A stretch of DNA of 64,000 nt, taken from NCBI GenBank assembly GCA_900758475.1, contig CAAERQ010000021.1:106095-170094 (forward strand). The letters run 5' to 3'. The position numbers and the translations under genes were made by a program. Shown here piece after piece: positions 15,656 through 24,699 of this stretch. The notes under the pieces are model-generated. The model saw only the letters and a list, made by a program, of their open reading frames with translations, was not told the DNA's origin and ran no database searches. The stretch's first letter is position 1. Each line of letters begins with the position of its first letter. Source of the stretch: an uncultured Collinsella sp. (lineage in GTDB: Bacteria > Actinomycetota > Coriobacteriia > Coriobacteriales > Coriobacteriaceae).

Positions 15656-18600
15656 ATGCTCATTCACCGTATAGCCGCGCAGCTCTACACTGCCGAGGCG
15701 CTGCAGACCGTCGAGGCCGGGCTCGATTCTGGCGAGGACGTGACGCTGGCCGTATCTCAGTCGGGTCGAACGCTTATGGCCGCCGCCCAGTTTGCGCGCC
15801 GCCCGCGCCCCACGGTCTACATCGTGAGTGGCGAGGATGCGGCCGATCGTGCCGCACGTAGTCTGGCCGCCTATGTGGGCCTGGCGCACGTGTGCCGCTT
15901 TCCCGAGCGCAAGGACTATCCTTGGCGCGAGCAGGCGCCCGACGACGCCGTGGTGGCCCAGCGCTGCGAGGCGCTCGGGCGTATCGTGCGCGGGGACAAC
16001 TGCATCATGGTCGCCTCGGCCCGCGCGCTGCTGCGCTGCGTGCCGCCGGTCGAGAGCCGCTACTGGGAGTCCACTACTTTTGCGGTGGGCGAGGAGATTC
16101 CTTTTGACGAGGTGCCGCAGCGCCTGGTGGGCATGGGCTACACCAATGCCGGCGCCGCCGACGCGCCCGGCCTGTTCCGTGTGCACGGCGACACCGTCGA
16201 GGTGTTTCCGGCGCAGGAAAAGGCGCCCGTGCGTATTGAGTTCTTTGGCGACGAGATCGACCGCATCCGCCGCATGGTGAGTTCAACGGGCCAGACCATC
16301 GGCAACGAGGACAGCATCGAGATCTTCCCCTGTCGCGAGCTCGCACTCACCGACGACGCCGTCCACAACATGCATGTGGCGCTCTACCGCGCCAGCCAGG
16401 ACGACAGCAAGTTGGCGGCGCTGCTCGAGATGGTGGATGCGCGCATCGTCACGCCTGAGCTCGACCGCTTTTTGCCGGTGATGTACGGCCAGACCGTGAG
16501 CCCGCTATCGCATGTGAGCGGCAAGGCGCTCGTGGTGCTGTCCGAGCCGCGCTCGCTGTTCGACGATTGCCTGCACGCCTACGAGGATATCGAGGCACGT
16601 GCCGGCGAGGCGGGTGTCGACCGCCTGGACGGCCTGTACGTGCGTGCCCAGCAACTCGACTTTGGTTCCCAGCAGCGCCTGAACTACGTGAGCCTCATCC
16701 GTGCCGGCGGTGCGGTGACGGCCGAGCTCAAGATTGAGCAGCCTGCCATCGCAGGCTCGGACAACCGTTTTATGACGCGCATCCAGGAGGTCGTGGGCAA
16801 GCGCTATGCCTGCGTGTTTGCCATTCCCGACCGCGGTGCGCGCGAGTCGATGGAACTCACCTTTGGCGACGAGGGCATTACCTTTGAGGAATCGCTGACC
16901 GCCGCGCCCGAAAATGCCGGCGCTATCGGCGACCGCGTGCGCGTGGCAGCAGCGGATTCCGCCGACCGTGCCGCACGCCAGGAGGCCCATGCTTCCATTC
17001 GCGAGCGTCGCGCCGACGCGCTCAACGCCCGCTCGCTCGAGGCGGGTGCCGCCCAGGCTGCCGCCGGTGCCGCCGTGCCCACCATCTCGCGCGGGCGCGT
17101 GACCTTTGTCGATGCTGCCTTGCCGCAGGGCGTGGTGGTGCCCGATGCCAACCTGGCCGTGTTCTCAATCGCCGACCTCAACGCCCGCATGGACGCCAAT
17201 CGCGCGCGCAGCCGCCGCAAGGTGGACATTACGCAGATCACGTTCCCGTTTAAGCCGGGCGACTACGTGGTGCACGCCACCCACGGTATCGCGCTCTTTA
17301 GTGAGGTCGCGCGCCAGGAAGTGGGCGGCAAGGAGCGCGACTACTTTTTGCTGGAATATGCCGACGGCGACAAGCTCTACGTGCCGCTCGAGCAGGTCGA
17401 CCGCATCACGCGCTATGTTGGCCCCGACGGCGACAAGCCGCGCCTGACCAGGCTCAACACCGCCGACTGGACGCGTGCCACCAACAAGGCGCGCAAGAAC
17501 GCCAAAAAGCTGGCGTTTGACCTGGTTGACCTGTATACGCGCCGCTCGTCGATTACCGGTATCGCCTGTCCGCCCGATACGCCCGAGCAGATCGAGATGG
17601 AGGAGAGCTTCCCCTACGACGAGACACGCGACCAGCTGGAGGCTATCGCCGACATCAAGGCCGACATGGAGGCGCCCAAGCCCATGGACCGTCTGCTGTG
17701 CGGCGACGTGGGCTTTGGCAAGACCGAGGTCGCCCTGCGCGCGGCGTTTAAGTGCGTGGACTCCGGCCGCCAGGTCATGGTGCTCTGCCCCACGACCATT
17801 CTGGCCCAACAGCACTACGAGACATTCTTTGAGCGCTTTGCCCCGTTTGGCCTGGAGGTCGAGGTGCTCAGCCGCTTCCGTACCCCGGCGCAGCAAAAGC
17901 GCGCGCTCAAGGCGTTTGCCGAGGGCACGATTGATGTGCTCATCGGCACGCACCGCTTGCTTTCTGCCGATGTGAACCCCAAGAACCTGGGCATGGTGAT
18001 CATCGACGAGGAGCAGCGCTTTGGTGTGCAGCACAAGGAGCAGCTCAAAAACCTGCGCGAGCAAATCGACGTGCTCACGCTCTCGGCAACGCCGATTCCG
18101 CGAACCATGCAGATGGCCACGAGCGGCGTGCGCGACATGAGCCTGATTACCACGCCGCCGACCGGGCGTCGTCCCGTGATCGTGCACGTGGGGGAGTACG
18201 ACCCCGACGTGGTGAGTGCGGCGATTCGCCTGGAGGTGGGCCGCGGCGGCCAGGTGTACTACGTGTCCAACCGCGTCAAGACCATCGACGATGCCGTGGC
18301 GCGCGTGCACGAGGCCGCGCCCGAGGCGCGCGTGGGCGTGGCGCACGGCAAGATGAGCCCGCGCGAGGTCGAGGACGTGATGATCGAGTTCGCGACCAAG
18401 AAGATCGACGTGCTTATCGCCACGACCATCGTGGAGAGCGGCATCGACAACGCAACGGCCAACACGCTCATCATCGAGGACTCGCAGCGTCTGGGCCTGG
18501 CACAGCTCTACCAGCTCAAGGGCCGCGTGGGCCGCTCGGCCACGCAGGCATACGCGTACTTTATGTTCCCCGGTGAGCTGCCGCTCACTGAGGAAGCAAC

Positions 18601-19288
18601 GGCGCGCCTGACCGCGCTTTCCGAGTTCCAGGACCTGGGCAGCGGCATGCGCATTGCCATGCGCGACCTGGAGATCCGCGGCGCCGGTTCGCTCATGGGC
18701 GCCGAGCAGCACGGCAACCTGTCGAGCGTGGGCTTCGACCTGTTTACGCAGATGCTGGGACAGGCCGTGGCCGAGGCACGCGGCGATGACGATGCCGGCG
18801 TGGAGGCAGCGAGCGTGGGCATCAACCTGCCGGCTGACTACTTTTTGTCCGAGGAATACATGCCGGCGGTGGACCAACGCGTGCTCGTGTACCGTAAGAT
18901 CGCGGCGGCTGAGGACCTGGAGAGCATCGACGAAGTGCAGGAGGAGACCGAGGCGGCGCACGGCGAGCTTCCGTTGGCGGGGCTCAACTTGTTCAACCGC
19001 GCTCGCATTCGTATTCGCGGCGAGCGCCTGGGGCTCGAGAGCGTCACGCTCAGCGGCGGACGCATCACGTTTTTGGGCGTCGACGTGCCCAAGAAGGTGG
19101 CCTTTGAGCTTAAGACCCGCTATGGCGCGGTGAACTTTCCCAAGAGCCGCAAGCTGTCGGTGCCCTACAAGGCGGGCGCCGGCGCGGGCAGTGGCCTGGG
19201 TCGCGGCCTCGACGCCAACGACGGCACCGGCCCGGTGGCCGCGGCACTCATGCTGCTGCAGCAATTAGGCACGAGCGACGATGACTAA
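15656..19288 (+). CDS. mfd: Transcription-repair coupling factor
   Basis: A 1210-residue Mfd, the ATP-dependent translocase that removes stalled RNA polymerase and recruits UvrA. In order there are the UvrB-like N-terminal domains, the RNA-polymerase-interacting CarD-like domain (near GDYVVHATHGIALF, about 540), the RecG-like helicase core with Walker A GDVGFGKTE and the DEEQ box, the second RecA lobe with the GRVGRS motif, and the TRCF C-terminal domain. The start at 15656 has GGAGGA 5 nt upstream. A Gly/Ala-rich linker occurs near the C-terminus. It is followed by a gap of 87 nt with an imperfect GC hairpin and then the PAP2 gene. Confidence 0.96.
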   Translation: MLIHRIAAQLYTAEALQTVEAGLDSGEDVTLAVSQSGRTLMAAAQFARRPRPTVYIVSGEDAADRAARSLAAYVGLAHVCRFPERKDYPWREQAPDDAVVAQRCEALGRIVRGDNCIMVASARALLRCVPPVESRYWESTTFAVGEEIPFDEVPQRLVGMGYTNAGAADAPGLFRVHGDTVEVFPAQEKAPVRIEFFGDEIDRIRRMVSSTGQTIGNEDSIEIFPCRELALTDDAVHNMHVALYRASQDDSKLAALLEMVDARIVTPELDRFLPVMYGQTVSPLSHVSGKALVVLSEPRSLFDDCLHAYEDIEARAGEAGVDRLDGLYVRAQQLDFGSQQRLNYVSLIRAGGAVTAELKIEQPAIAGSDNRFMTRIQEVVGKRYACVFAIPDRGARESMELTFGDEGITFEESLTAAPENAGAIGDRVRVAAADSADRAARQEAHASIRERRADALNARSLEAGAAQAAAGAAVPTISRGRVTFVDAALPQGVVVPDANLAVFSIADLNARMDANRARSRRKVDITQITFPFKPGDYVVHATHGIALFSEVARQEVGGKERDYFLLEYADGDKLYVPLEQVDRITRYVGPDGDKPRLTRLNTADWTRATNKARKNAKKLAFDLVDLYTRRSSITGIACPPDTPEQIEMEESFPYDETRDQLEAIADIKADMEAPKPMDRLLCGDVGFGKTEVALRAAFKCVDSGRQVMVLCPTTILAQQHYETFFERFAPFGLEVEVLSRFRTPAQQKRALKAFAEGTIDVLIGTHRLLSADVNPKNLGMVIIDEEQRFGVQHKEQLKNLREQIDVLTLSATPIPRTMQMATSGVRDMSLITTPPTGRRPVIVHVGEYDPDVVSAAIRLEVGRGGQVYYVSNRVKTIDDAVARVHEAAPEARVGVAHGKMSPREVEDVMIEFATKKIDVLIATTIVESGIDNATANTLIIEDSQRLGLAQLYQLKGRVGRSATQAYAYFMFPGELPLTEEATARLTALSEFQDLGSGMRIAMRDLEIRGAGSLMGAEQHGNLSSVGFDLFTQMLGQAVAEARGDDDAGVEAASVGINLPADYFLSEEYMPAVDQRVLVYRKIAAAEDLESIDEVQEETEAAHGELPLAGLNLFNRARIRIRGERLGLESVTLSGGRITFLGVDVPKKVAFELKTRYGAVNFPKSRKLSVPYKAGAGAGSGLGRGLDANDGTGPVAAALMLLQQLGTSDDD

Positions 19289-19375
19289 CAAGTAGGGGCG
19301 TGGCGGGGCAGAGCTGCCAGTTGTTCTTTGCCCCGCCACCTCGCAGGTTGATTCCAACCCCATCGAAAGGAAAGC

Positions 19376-20239
19376 ATGTTCGGATACATCTATAAGAAAG
19401 ATGTCGCCATTATCGCGGTTGTCCTGTGCCTTTGTCTGGGCGTGGGCAGCTTCTTTGATTATCAAATCTCGAGTGCGCTGTTCAACATCGGCAGCATGTA
19501 CGGTCGCTTTGTCGAGGCGGCCGGTGAGCTGCCGTTCGAGCTGACGGCGAGCATCGCGGGCGTTATGCTCGTGCGCTCGGCACGCCCCGATTCCAAGGCG
19601 AGCAAGTGGCTCGCTGCGCTGGGCGTTTTGATCAACGTGGGTCTGGTCGGCTACGAGATTATCGGATCGCTGCGCGTCGGCGGCAAGCTTATTGCGTTTC
19701 AGCTTGTACTGACGTTTGTGCTGGTCATCGCAGGCAACTTCATCGCCTACCGCCTCACGCGCACGACCGAGCCCGACGAGCTTACGCGCTGGGCGTTGAT
19801 GGTGCTGGCCGTGTGGGTCGCTCAGGCCATCATCCTCAACGTCATTGTTAAGCCGTTATGGTCGCGCCCGCGCATGCGCGTGATCGAGGTCACGCCGGGG
19901 CTCAATTTTCAGCCGTGGTGGGTGATCGGCAACCCCGACAAGTGGGCCTATATCGCCGCCGGCGTGATCAAGGACGGGTTCAAGTCGTTTGCGAGCGGAC
20001 ACACGGCGCATGCGGCGATCGGCCTTATGCTCGCCGGGCTTCCCGCGGCAGCCTTTAAGGAAAAACCTTCGCGTCGCCGCGTGATCTTTTGGGCGGCGGT
20101 TGTTGTTGCAGCGTTCGTCGCCTTTGGGCGCATCGTGATCGGCGCTCACTTTTTGAGCGATGTGAGCTGCGGTTTTGCCCTGGTACTGGCACTTGAGTGC
20201 CTTGCCGCGCGCATTGCCTATCCCAACGGCGTACAATAG
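19376..20239 (+). CDS. PAP2-family membrane phosphatase
   Basis: A 287-residue integral membrane protein with about six hydrophobic segments. The three phosphatase motifs are present: KPLWSRPRMR near 160, FASGHTA near 205 and RIVIGAHFLSD near 245, supplying the Lys/Arg, His and His/Asp of the active site. Typical substrates are undecaprenyl pyrophosphate, phosphatidic acid or related lipid phosphates; which one cannot be told. Start 19376 follows GAAAGGAAA. It precedes the aldolase gene by 45 nt, possibly in one transcript. Confidence 0.85.
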   Translation: MFGYIYKKDVAIIAVVLCLCLGVGSFFDYQISSALFNIGSMYGRFVEAAGELPFELTASIAGVMLVRSARPDSKASKWLAALGVLINVGLVGYEIIGSLRVGGKLIAFQLVLTFVLVIAGNFIAYRLTRTTEPDELTRWALMVLAVWVAQAIILNVIVKPLWSRPRMRVIEVTPGLNFQPWWVIGNPDKWAYIAAGVIKDGFKSFASGHTAHAAIGLMLAGLPAAAFKEKPSRRRVIFWAAVVVAAFVAFGRIVIGAHFLSDVSCGFALVLALECLAARIAYPNGVQ

Positions 20240-20284
20240 CTCCGTTTGAATCATCTGGCCGATACCCGGTAAGAGAGGATTGCC

Positions 20285-21310
20285 ATGCTCGCGTTTAACA
20301 ACGATTATTCCCACGGCGCACATCCGGCAGTGCTGCAGGCGCTCGTCGACACCAATATGGAGCCGCAGCCCGGCTACGGTACCGATGCGCACACCGAGCG
20401 TGCCAAGCAGCTTATCCGCGAGGCCTGTCAGGCCCCCGATGCCGACGTGTTTTTTCTGGTGGGCGGCACGCAGGCCAACGCGACGGTGATCGACATGTTG
20501 CTTGCGCCGTACGAGGGCGTCGTTGCTGTTGAGACTGGCCACGTCGCCTGCCACGAGGCGGGCGCCATCGAGTTTGGCGGCCACAAGGTGCTCACCATCC
20601 CCGGCTACGAGGGCAAGATACACGCCGAGGACCTCCAGAGCTATATCCAGGTGTTCTACGAAAACGAGAGCTACGAGCACACGGTGTTCCCGGGCGCCGT
20701 GTACGTGAGCCTGTCGACTGAGTACGGCACGCTGTACTCCAAGGCCGAGCTCGCGGCGATTCACTCAGTGTGCCAGAAGCGTGAGATTCCGCTGTTTGTG
20801 GATGGCGCCCGCCTGGCCTATGCGCTGGCGGCCGATGAGTGCGACATTACCCTGCCCGAGCTGGCGCAGCTGTGCGACGTGTTCTACATCGGCGGCACCA
20901 AGTGCGGCGCGCTCTGCGGCGAGGCTGTGGTGTTTAGCGGCATGCACGCTCCGGCGCATCCCATTCCGCGTATTAAACAGCATGGCGCGTTGCTGGCCAA
21001 GGGCCGCCTGACGGGCGTGCAGTTTGAGTCTCTTTTTGCCGACGGCCTGTATTTTGAGATTGGTCGCCAGGCGATCGAAACCGCGCAGGCGCTTCGCCGC
21101 GTGCTGCACGAGCGCGGCTACCAGTTCTTCTTGGAGACGCCTACAAACCAGCAGTTTGTGATTCTGCCCAACGAGGACATGGCCCGCATTCGCGAGCATG
21201 CCTCGATCGAGTACTGGGAAAAGTACGACGAGACCCACACGGTGGTGCGTTTTTGCACCAGCTGGGCCACGACGCAGGAGGATATCGACGCGTTGGCGGC
21301 TGTCCTGTAG
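20285..21310 (+). CDS. ltaE: Low-specificity threonine aldolase-type PLP enzyme
   Basis: A 341-residue fold-type I PLP enzyme of the beta-eliminating lyase/threonine aldolase group, expected to cleave threonine or allo-threonine to glycine and acetaldehyde. The N-terminal NDYSHGAHP start, the VGGTQAN segment, the cofactor Asp in FVDGARLAYA and the PLP Lys in IGGTKCGAL are all visible. The cytosolic enzyme is usually a tetramer. A GAGAGGA site precedes the ATG. A hairpin terminator follows. The family is secure; the exact substrate in this branch is less so. Confidence 0.85.
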   Translation: MLAFNNDYSHGAHPAVLQALVDTNMEPQPGYGTDAHTERAKQLIREACQAPDADVFFLVGGTQANATVIDMLLAPYEGVVAVETGHVACHEAGAIEFGGHKVLTIPGYEGKIHAEDLQSYIQVFYENESYEHTVFPGAVYVSLSTEYGTLYSKAELAAIHSVCQKREIPLFVDGARLAYALAADECDITLPELAQLCDVFYIGGTKCGALCGEAVVFSGMHAPAHPIPRIKQHGALLAKGRLTGVQFESLFADGLYFEIGRQAIETAQALRRVLHERGYQFFLETPTNQQFVILPNEDMARIREHASIEYWEKYDETHTVVRFCTSWATTQEDIDALAAVL

Positions 21311-21328
21311 CCTGATGTAATGACAAGG

Positions 21329-21372
21329 GGCCGCCCTACGCCTGAGCTTGGCGCAGGGCGGCCTTTGCTTTT
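21329..21372 (+). terminator. Terminator between ltaE-like gene and GNAT gene
   Basis: GGCCGCCCT (21329-21337) and CGCC pair with GGCG and AGGGCGGCC (21355-21363) around a 7-nt loop, with one internal mismatch, followed by TTTGCTTTT. Confidence 0.75.
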
Positions 21373-21388
21373 GGGGGAGAAGGGTTGT

Positions 21389-21979
21389 ATGACCGAGATG
21401 TCCGAGCCGACGATTCGCCTGGCGACGCCCGATGATGCGCCGGAGTTGCTTGCCATCTATGAGCCGTATGTGCGCCAGACGGCGATTACCTGCGAATACG
21501 AGTTGCCGAGCGTTGAGGAGTTCGCCGGGCGTATTGAGCGTACGCTCAAGCGCTATCCGTATCTGGTGATGGAGTTGGACGGGCGTCCGGTAGGCTATGC
21601 CTATGTGAGTCCGCTTAACAGCCGCGAGGCATACGACTGGTCGGTCGAGACGTCGATCTACCTGGCGCGCGATGTGCGCCATGGCGGGCTGGGTCGCAAG
21701 CTGCACGACGCGCTCAAGCAATGCCTGGTCGCGATGGGCATCACCAACATGTGCGCGCTCATTGCCGTGCCGCACGACAAGGACGACGAGTACCTGACGC
21801 ACAACAGTCAGGATTTCCATGCCCATATGGGGTATCGCCTGGTGGGCGCCTTCGACCGCTGCGCCCAAAAGTTCGGCCGCTGGTACGACATGTGCTGGAT
21901 GGAGCTGGTCCTGGCCGAGCGCACACCCAACCAACCCAAACCAACCTGGTTCCCCGACCTTCCCAAACCTACCATTTAG
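21389..21979 (+). CDS. GNAT N-acetyltransferase (phosphinothricin-acetyltransferase-like)
   Basis: A 196-residue GNAT enzyme, using acetyl-CoA to acetylate an amine. The start region TIRLATPDDAPELLAIYEPY, the VGYAYVSPLNSREAYDWSVE strands and the acetyl-CoA binding loop DVRHGGLGRKLH resemble the PAT/YncA group, which acts on phosphinothricin, methionine derivatives or similar small molecules. GGGGGAGAAGG lies 6 nt before the ATG. The last 25 residues are Pro rich and run into a GGGACAGG repeat element (21978-22000), so the C-terminus may be extended by repeat insertion. Confidence 0.8.
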   Translation: MTEMSEPTIRLATPDDAPELLAIYEPYVRQTAITCEYELPSVEEFAGRIERTLKRYPYLVMELDGRPVGYAYVSPLNSREAYDWSVETSIYLARDVRHGGLGRKLHDALKQCLVAMGITNMCALIAVPHDKDDEYLTHNSQDFHAHMGYRLVGAFDRCAQKFGRWYDMCWMELVLAERTPNQPKPTWFPDLPKPTI

Positions 21980-22375
21980 GGACAGGTTTATTTTGGCCGC
22001 TTTGTAGCGTCAATCCACCGCGAGAAGTACGGATTCACGCGTCTTTTGATGCGGATGGGCTTAATTTGGCTTCGATTTGGGTCCGTTTGGCTTCGATTCG
22101 AACTAAGTGAGTAGACTTTTTGGCGCAGGTCGAGCACAAGGCGTATCTGCCTTAGTAAAACCGCAGGTCACAGAGGTGACAGTTTTTGGTGCGCTCGACA
22201 GGTCACGAAAAGTCTACTCACTTAGATTTGCGGTACTGGATATTCTGAGCAGGAACAGTTGAGCTTGGACGGCGCGTATTGCCAGGCGATGTTGGCATCT
22301 GTGCCATGCTGGCTTGAGATTTAATAAAACCGCAGGTAAAACGTTCATTAGGTACAGTTTGCCTCGTTTGGTGCA
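21980..22375. repeat. Gene-free interval with an 18-bp inverted repeat element
   Basis: Arms CTAAGTGAGTAGACTTTT (22103-22120) and 22208-22225 are perfect reverse complements bounding a 123-bp unit. Inside, GTCGAGCAC and GTGCGCTCGAC partly pair. The phrase TAAAACCGCAGGT occurs at about 22155 and 22326. At 21978-22000 there is a copy of the GGGACAGGTTTATTTTGG element. No open frame or tRNA is visible. Confidence 0.6.
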
Positions 22376-23098
22376 CTAGCCGATGGGCTCGGTGTATTTG
22401 GCGCGGTCGGTGCGCTGGATGCGCTTGGAGACGTGGAGCGGGCGGCCGTCGGTGTCGTAGACGTAGTCGGTGATCAGGATCAGCGCCTGCCCGCGCTCAA
22501 CGTTGAGCAAAAACGCCTCGTTTTGCGAGGCGTAGCACACCTCAAAGGTCTTATGCCCCTGTGCCGGCGCGCGATGGAACTCCTGTCGCAGCGTGGCGTA
22601 GAGCGAACCGTTAATATCGCGATCGATGAGCGTCTCGAAGCTTGGCGGCAGGTAGGTGGTCTCCAGGCACAGCGGCGCGTCGTCCAGGTAGCGCAGGCGG
22701 ACAAGTTTGACGAGCTTGCTGCCCACGGCGGCGTCAAAGAACTTAGCTATGTTGCCGGCCGCCTTGGCAAAGCCCGAGTCCACGGTGCGCGTGGTGGGCT
22801 TCATGCCCTGGCCTTCGACCTGCTTGGTATAGCTCGAAAACATCAGGTTGTTCTCGTGGAGCGCGGGCGTGTCGGCCACAAAGGCGCCACGCCCGCGCTC
22901 GGTGCGCACCAGGCCCTCATCAACGAGCACCTTAAGGGCGTGGCGCACGGTGCTGCGCGACAGCCCCGATTCGTCCATAAGCTCCATCTCGGACGGCAGC
23001 TTGTCTCCGCGTGCGTAGATGCCGGCGGCGATGCGGTCGCGAAGCGTACCCGCCAAGCGCTCGTATTGGGCCAGTTTCTTTTTAGACGAAGCGTTCAT
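22376..23098 (-). CDS. GntR/UTRA transcriptional regulator 1
   Basis: A 240-residue HutC-subfamily regulator. Residues 10-75 form the GntR winged helix (DKLPSEMELMDESGLSRSTV and the RTERGRGAFV wing), and residues 95-235 the UTRA effector domain that binds a sugar phosphate or similar ligand. It is divergent from the SIS-domain gene at 23304. The 205-bp gap carries repeated TGTATNTAACNTGTATGC-like sites, so it most likely represses both genes until the sugar substrate appears. The ribosome site is weak. Confidence 0.88.
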   Translation of the reverse strand: MNASSKKKLAQYERLAGTLRDRIAAGIYARGDKLPSEMELMDESGLSRSTVRHALKVLVDEGLVRTERGRGAFVADTPALHENNLMFSSYTKQVEGQGMKPTTRTVDSGFAKAAGNIAKFFDAAVGSKLVKLVRLRYLDDAPLCLETTYLPPSFETLIDRDINGSLYATLRQEFHRAPAQGHKTFEVCYASQNEAFLLNVERGQALILITDYVYDTDGRPLHVSKRIQRTDRAKYTEPIG

Positions 23099-23107
23099 GC
23101 GATCAAC

Positions 23108-23265
23108 CTGTATCTAACCTGTATGCTTACCGAACAAAGCATGTATCCAACATGACAATAAAACCGCTGGTAACGGATTGCCGAAAACCTTACCAACAAA
23201 ATTTCTAGGACAAATATAGCATACAACTAGTCGACATAACCAAAACATGTATGTAACTTGTATGC
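23108..23265. promoter_or_regulatory. Operator repeats between GntR-1 and SIS-1
   Basis: CTGTATCTAACCTGTATGC (23108-23126) and ATGTATGTAACTTGTATGC (23247-23265) match at 15 of 19 positions. Partial copies are at 23140-23156 (CATGTATCCAACATGAC) and 23217-23227. One copy is near each divergent start, as expected for co-repression by the GntR-1 protein. Confidence 0.6.
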
Positions 23266-23303
23266 CATCGAGAGCATCAAACGAGAAGAAAGGCTGATGC
23301 ACG

Positions 23304-24296
23304 ATGACTACTCAGGAACAGGTTAAGGACGTCGTCTCCCAGGTTTTGGCTGACAAGGCAGACAAGGGCGGCATCAAGCGCGTCGTGTGGATTGGCGCTG
23401 GCGGATCCAACGGTGGCAACTATCCTGCTCAGTATTTTATGGAGCACGAGGCCACGCAGGTCGTGAGCTCCAGCTACACCAGCAACGAGTTCGTGCACGC
23501 CACCCCGGCCTACGTCAACGAGAACACCCTGGCCGTCGTCGTGTCCATGCGCGGCACCAAGGAGACCATCGTTGCCGCCCAGGTCGCCAAGGATCACGGC
23601 GCCAGCACCATCGCCGTCTATGTTGACGAGTCCGGTCTCACCGAGGTCTGCGACTACAAGATCCAGTACGACAGCCTGGCCGTCGACGAGTCCTGCATGG
23701 GCCGCACCAACTCCGCCGTCGTGACTATGATCGCCATGGAGCTTACGCAGCAGACCGAGGGCTATGCCGAGTACGAGACCGCCATGGCCGCCTTCGACTT
23801 GGTCGACCCCATCTATCGCAAGGCCGTCGAGTACACCCGTCCGCTCGCTGCCAAGTGGGCCGAGCAGAACGCCGACAAGCCCTGCATCAACGTCATGGCT
23901 CAGGGTCCGCTCTTTGGTGCCGCCTACGTCTTTAGCATCTGCAACGTGCAGGAGATGCTGCAGATCGACTCTTGCACCATCAACACCTGCGACTTCTTCC
24001 ACGGCCCCTTCGAGATCCTGGACAAGCGCACCTCGCTGTTCCAGCTCATCAGCGTCGGCCGCAGCCGCTGCAACGACGAGCGCGGCATCCGCTTCGTCAA
24101 CCAGTACGGTGGCGAGCGCGTCTATCAGCTCGACGCCAAAGAGCTCGGCCTCAACGACATCAAGGACAGCGTGAGCGAGTACTTCAACCACCTGATCTTT
24201 GCCCCGATCCTCAACAACGTCTACATGCGTGCGCTTTCTGCCGTCACCCACAAGGACTATATGACGCGCCGCTACATGTGGAAGCTGGACTACTAA
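23304..24296 (+). CDS. SIS-domain sugar isomerase/deglycase 1 (FrlB-like)
   Basis: A 330-residue protein with two SIS domains (about 25-150 and 190-320), the fold of the GlmS isomerase half and of fructosamine-6-phosphate deglycases. The first phosphosugar loop is IGAGGSNGG. The second domain has CDFFHGPFE, corresponding to the conserved acid-x-x-HGP motif, here with Asp rather than Glu. It ends RRYMWKLDY, similar to SIS-2. FrlB/GfrF-type enzymes split phosphorylated Amadori compounds into glucose 6-phosphate and an amino acid; this is the likely chemistry but the substrate is unproven. It is probably controlled by the divergent GntR-1. No PTS gene is adjacent in the same transcript; a hairpin follows. 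Confidence 0.8.
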   Translation: MTTQEQVKDVVSQVLADKADKGGIKRVVWIGAGGSNGGNYPAQYFMEHEATQVVSSSYTSNEFVHATPAYVNENTLAVVVSMRGTKETIVAAQVAKDHGASTIAVYVDESGLTEVCDYKIQYDSLAVDESCMGRTNSAVVTMIAMELTQQTEGYAEYETAMAAFDLVDPIYRKAVEYTRPLAAKWAEQNADKPCINVMAQGPLFGAAYVFSICNVQEMLQIDSCTINTCDFFHGPFEILDKRTSLFQLISVGRSRCNDERGIRFVNQYGGERVYQLDAKELGLNDIKDSVSEYFNHLIFAPILNNVYMRALSAVTHKDYMTRRYMWKLDY

Positions 24297-24298
24297 GA

Positions 24299-24466
24299 GT
24301 TACGCGGTTTTACCAAACCGCGTAACGGGCCGACGCTGCAAACCCACCTGAGCGGCAATCTGCCTTTCAGCTTCAGCGGCATGACCAGGAGGTCAATGCC
24401 GCTTCGCTTCAAGGCACCTTGCTCGCTCAGGTGGGTTTTCGCTGACGTTGCCAAAGCATCGGCGTC
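24299..24466 (+). repeat. Structured element, copy 1 (candidate non-coding RNA)
   Basis: Directly after the SIS-1 stop, a 12-bp hairpin (24299-24310 with 24315-24326) is followed by a larger fold. Stem A pairs 24343-24354 with 24424-24435 (CCCACCTGAGCG). Stem B pairs 24375-24382 with 24396-24403, extended by GACC/GGTC around an AGGA loop. A second copy at 32671-32830 keeps the helices with compensatory changes. It sits in a 3' untranslated position. Confidence 0.65.
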
Positions 24467-24500
24467 GCCTTGGTCCAGATGTGGCACTTGGGGACAGTCC

Positions 24501-24556
24501 TAGTCGTTGGGGACGTTCTTAAATGACTAGTCATCCAAGGACGTCCCCAACGACTA
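24501..24556. repeat. 56-bp near-palindrome with GGGGAC blocks
   Basis: Arms beginning TAGTCGTTGGGGACG pair with CGTCCCCAACGACTA (24542-24556), with ATGACTAGTCAT at the centre. A decayed version follows element copy 2 at 32889-32946. The surrounding interval 24297-24699 has no gene. Confidence 0.65.
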
Positions 24557-24640
24557 CTCATTTAAGTACGTCCCCAATGAGTACCCAATGAGTATGTGGG
24601 GAGCGGATTTTTCCGCTCGCCGATTTGTGTCTTGAAAAAT

Positions 24641-24660
24641 GTATATAACGACTATAACGT
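24641..24660. promoter_or_regulatory. Candidate GntR operator before the EamA transporter
   Basis: GTATATAACGACTATAACGT carries two TATAACG half-sites. GTATATAACG recurs exactly, on the opposite strand, before GntR-2 (31895-31904), and a relative overlaps the -10 box of the PTS operon at 25924-25939. Confidence 0.5.
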
Positions 24661-24699
24661 AGTGTGAAACATATTGGAAACAATACCGAGGAGGCTGCG

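Noticed and set aside
17165..19264. A 699-codon open frame on the minus strand opposite mfd
   Set aside because: It mirrors the GC-rich codons of mfd, has no recognisable domain and no ribosome site; mfd has full-length motifs.
23277..24251. Long minus-strand frame opposite SIS-1, with similar ones at 28494-29708 and 46978-48075
   Set aside because: They are antisense shadows produced by the strong third-position C bias of the SIS genes; their Val/Leu/Gly/Asp-rich translations match no family.
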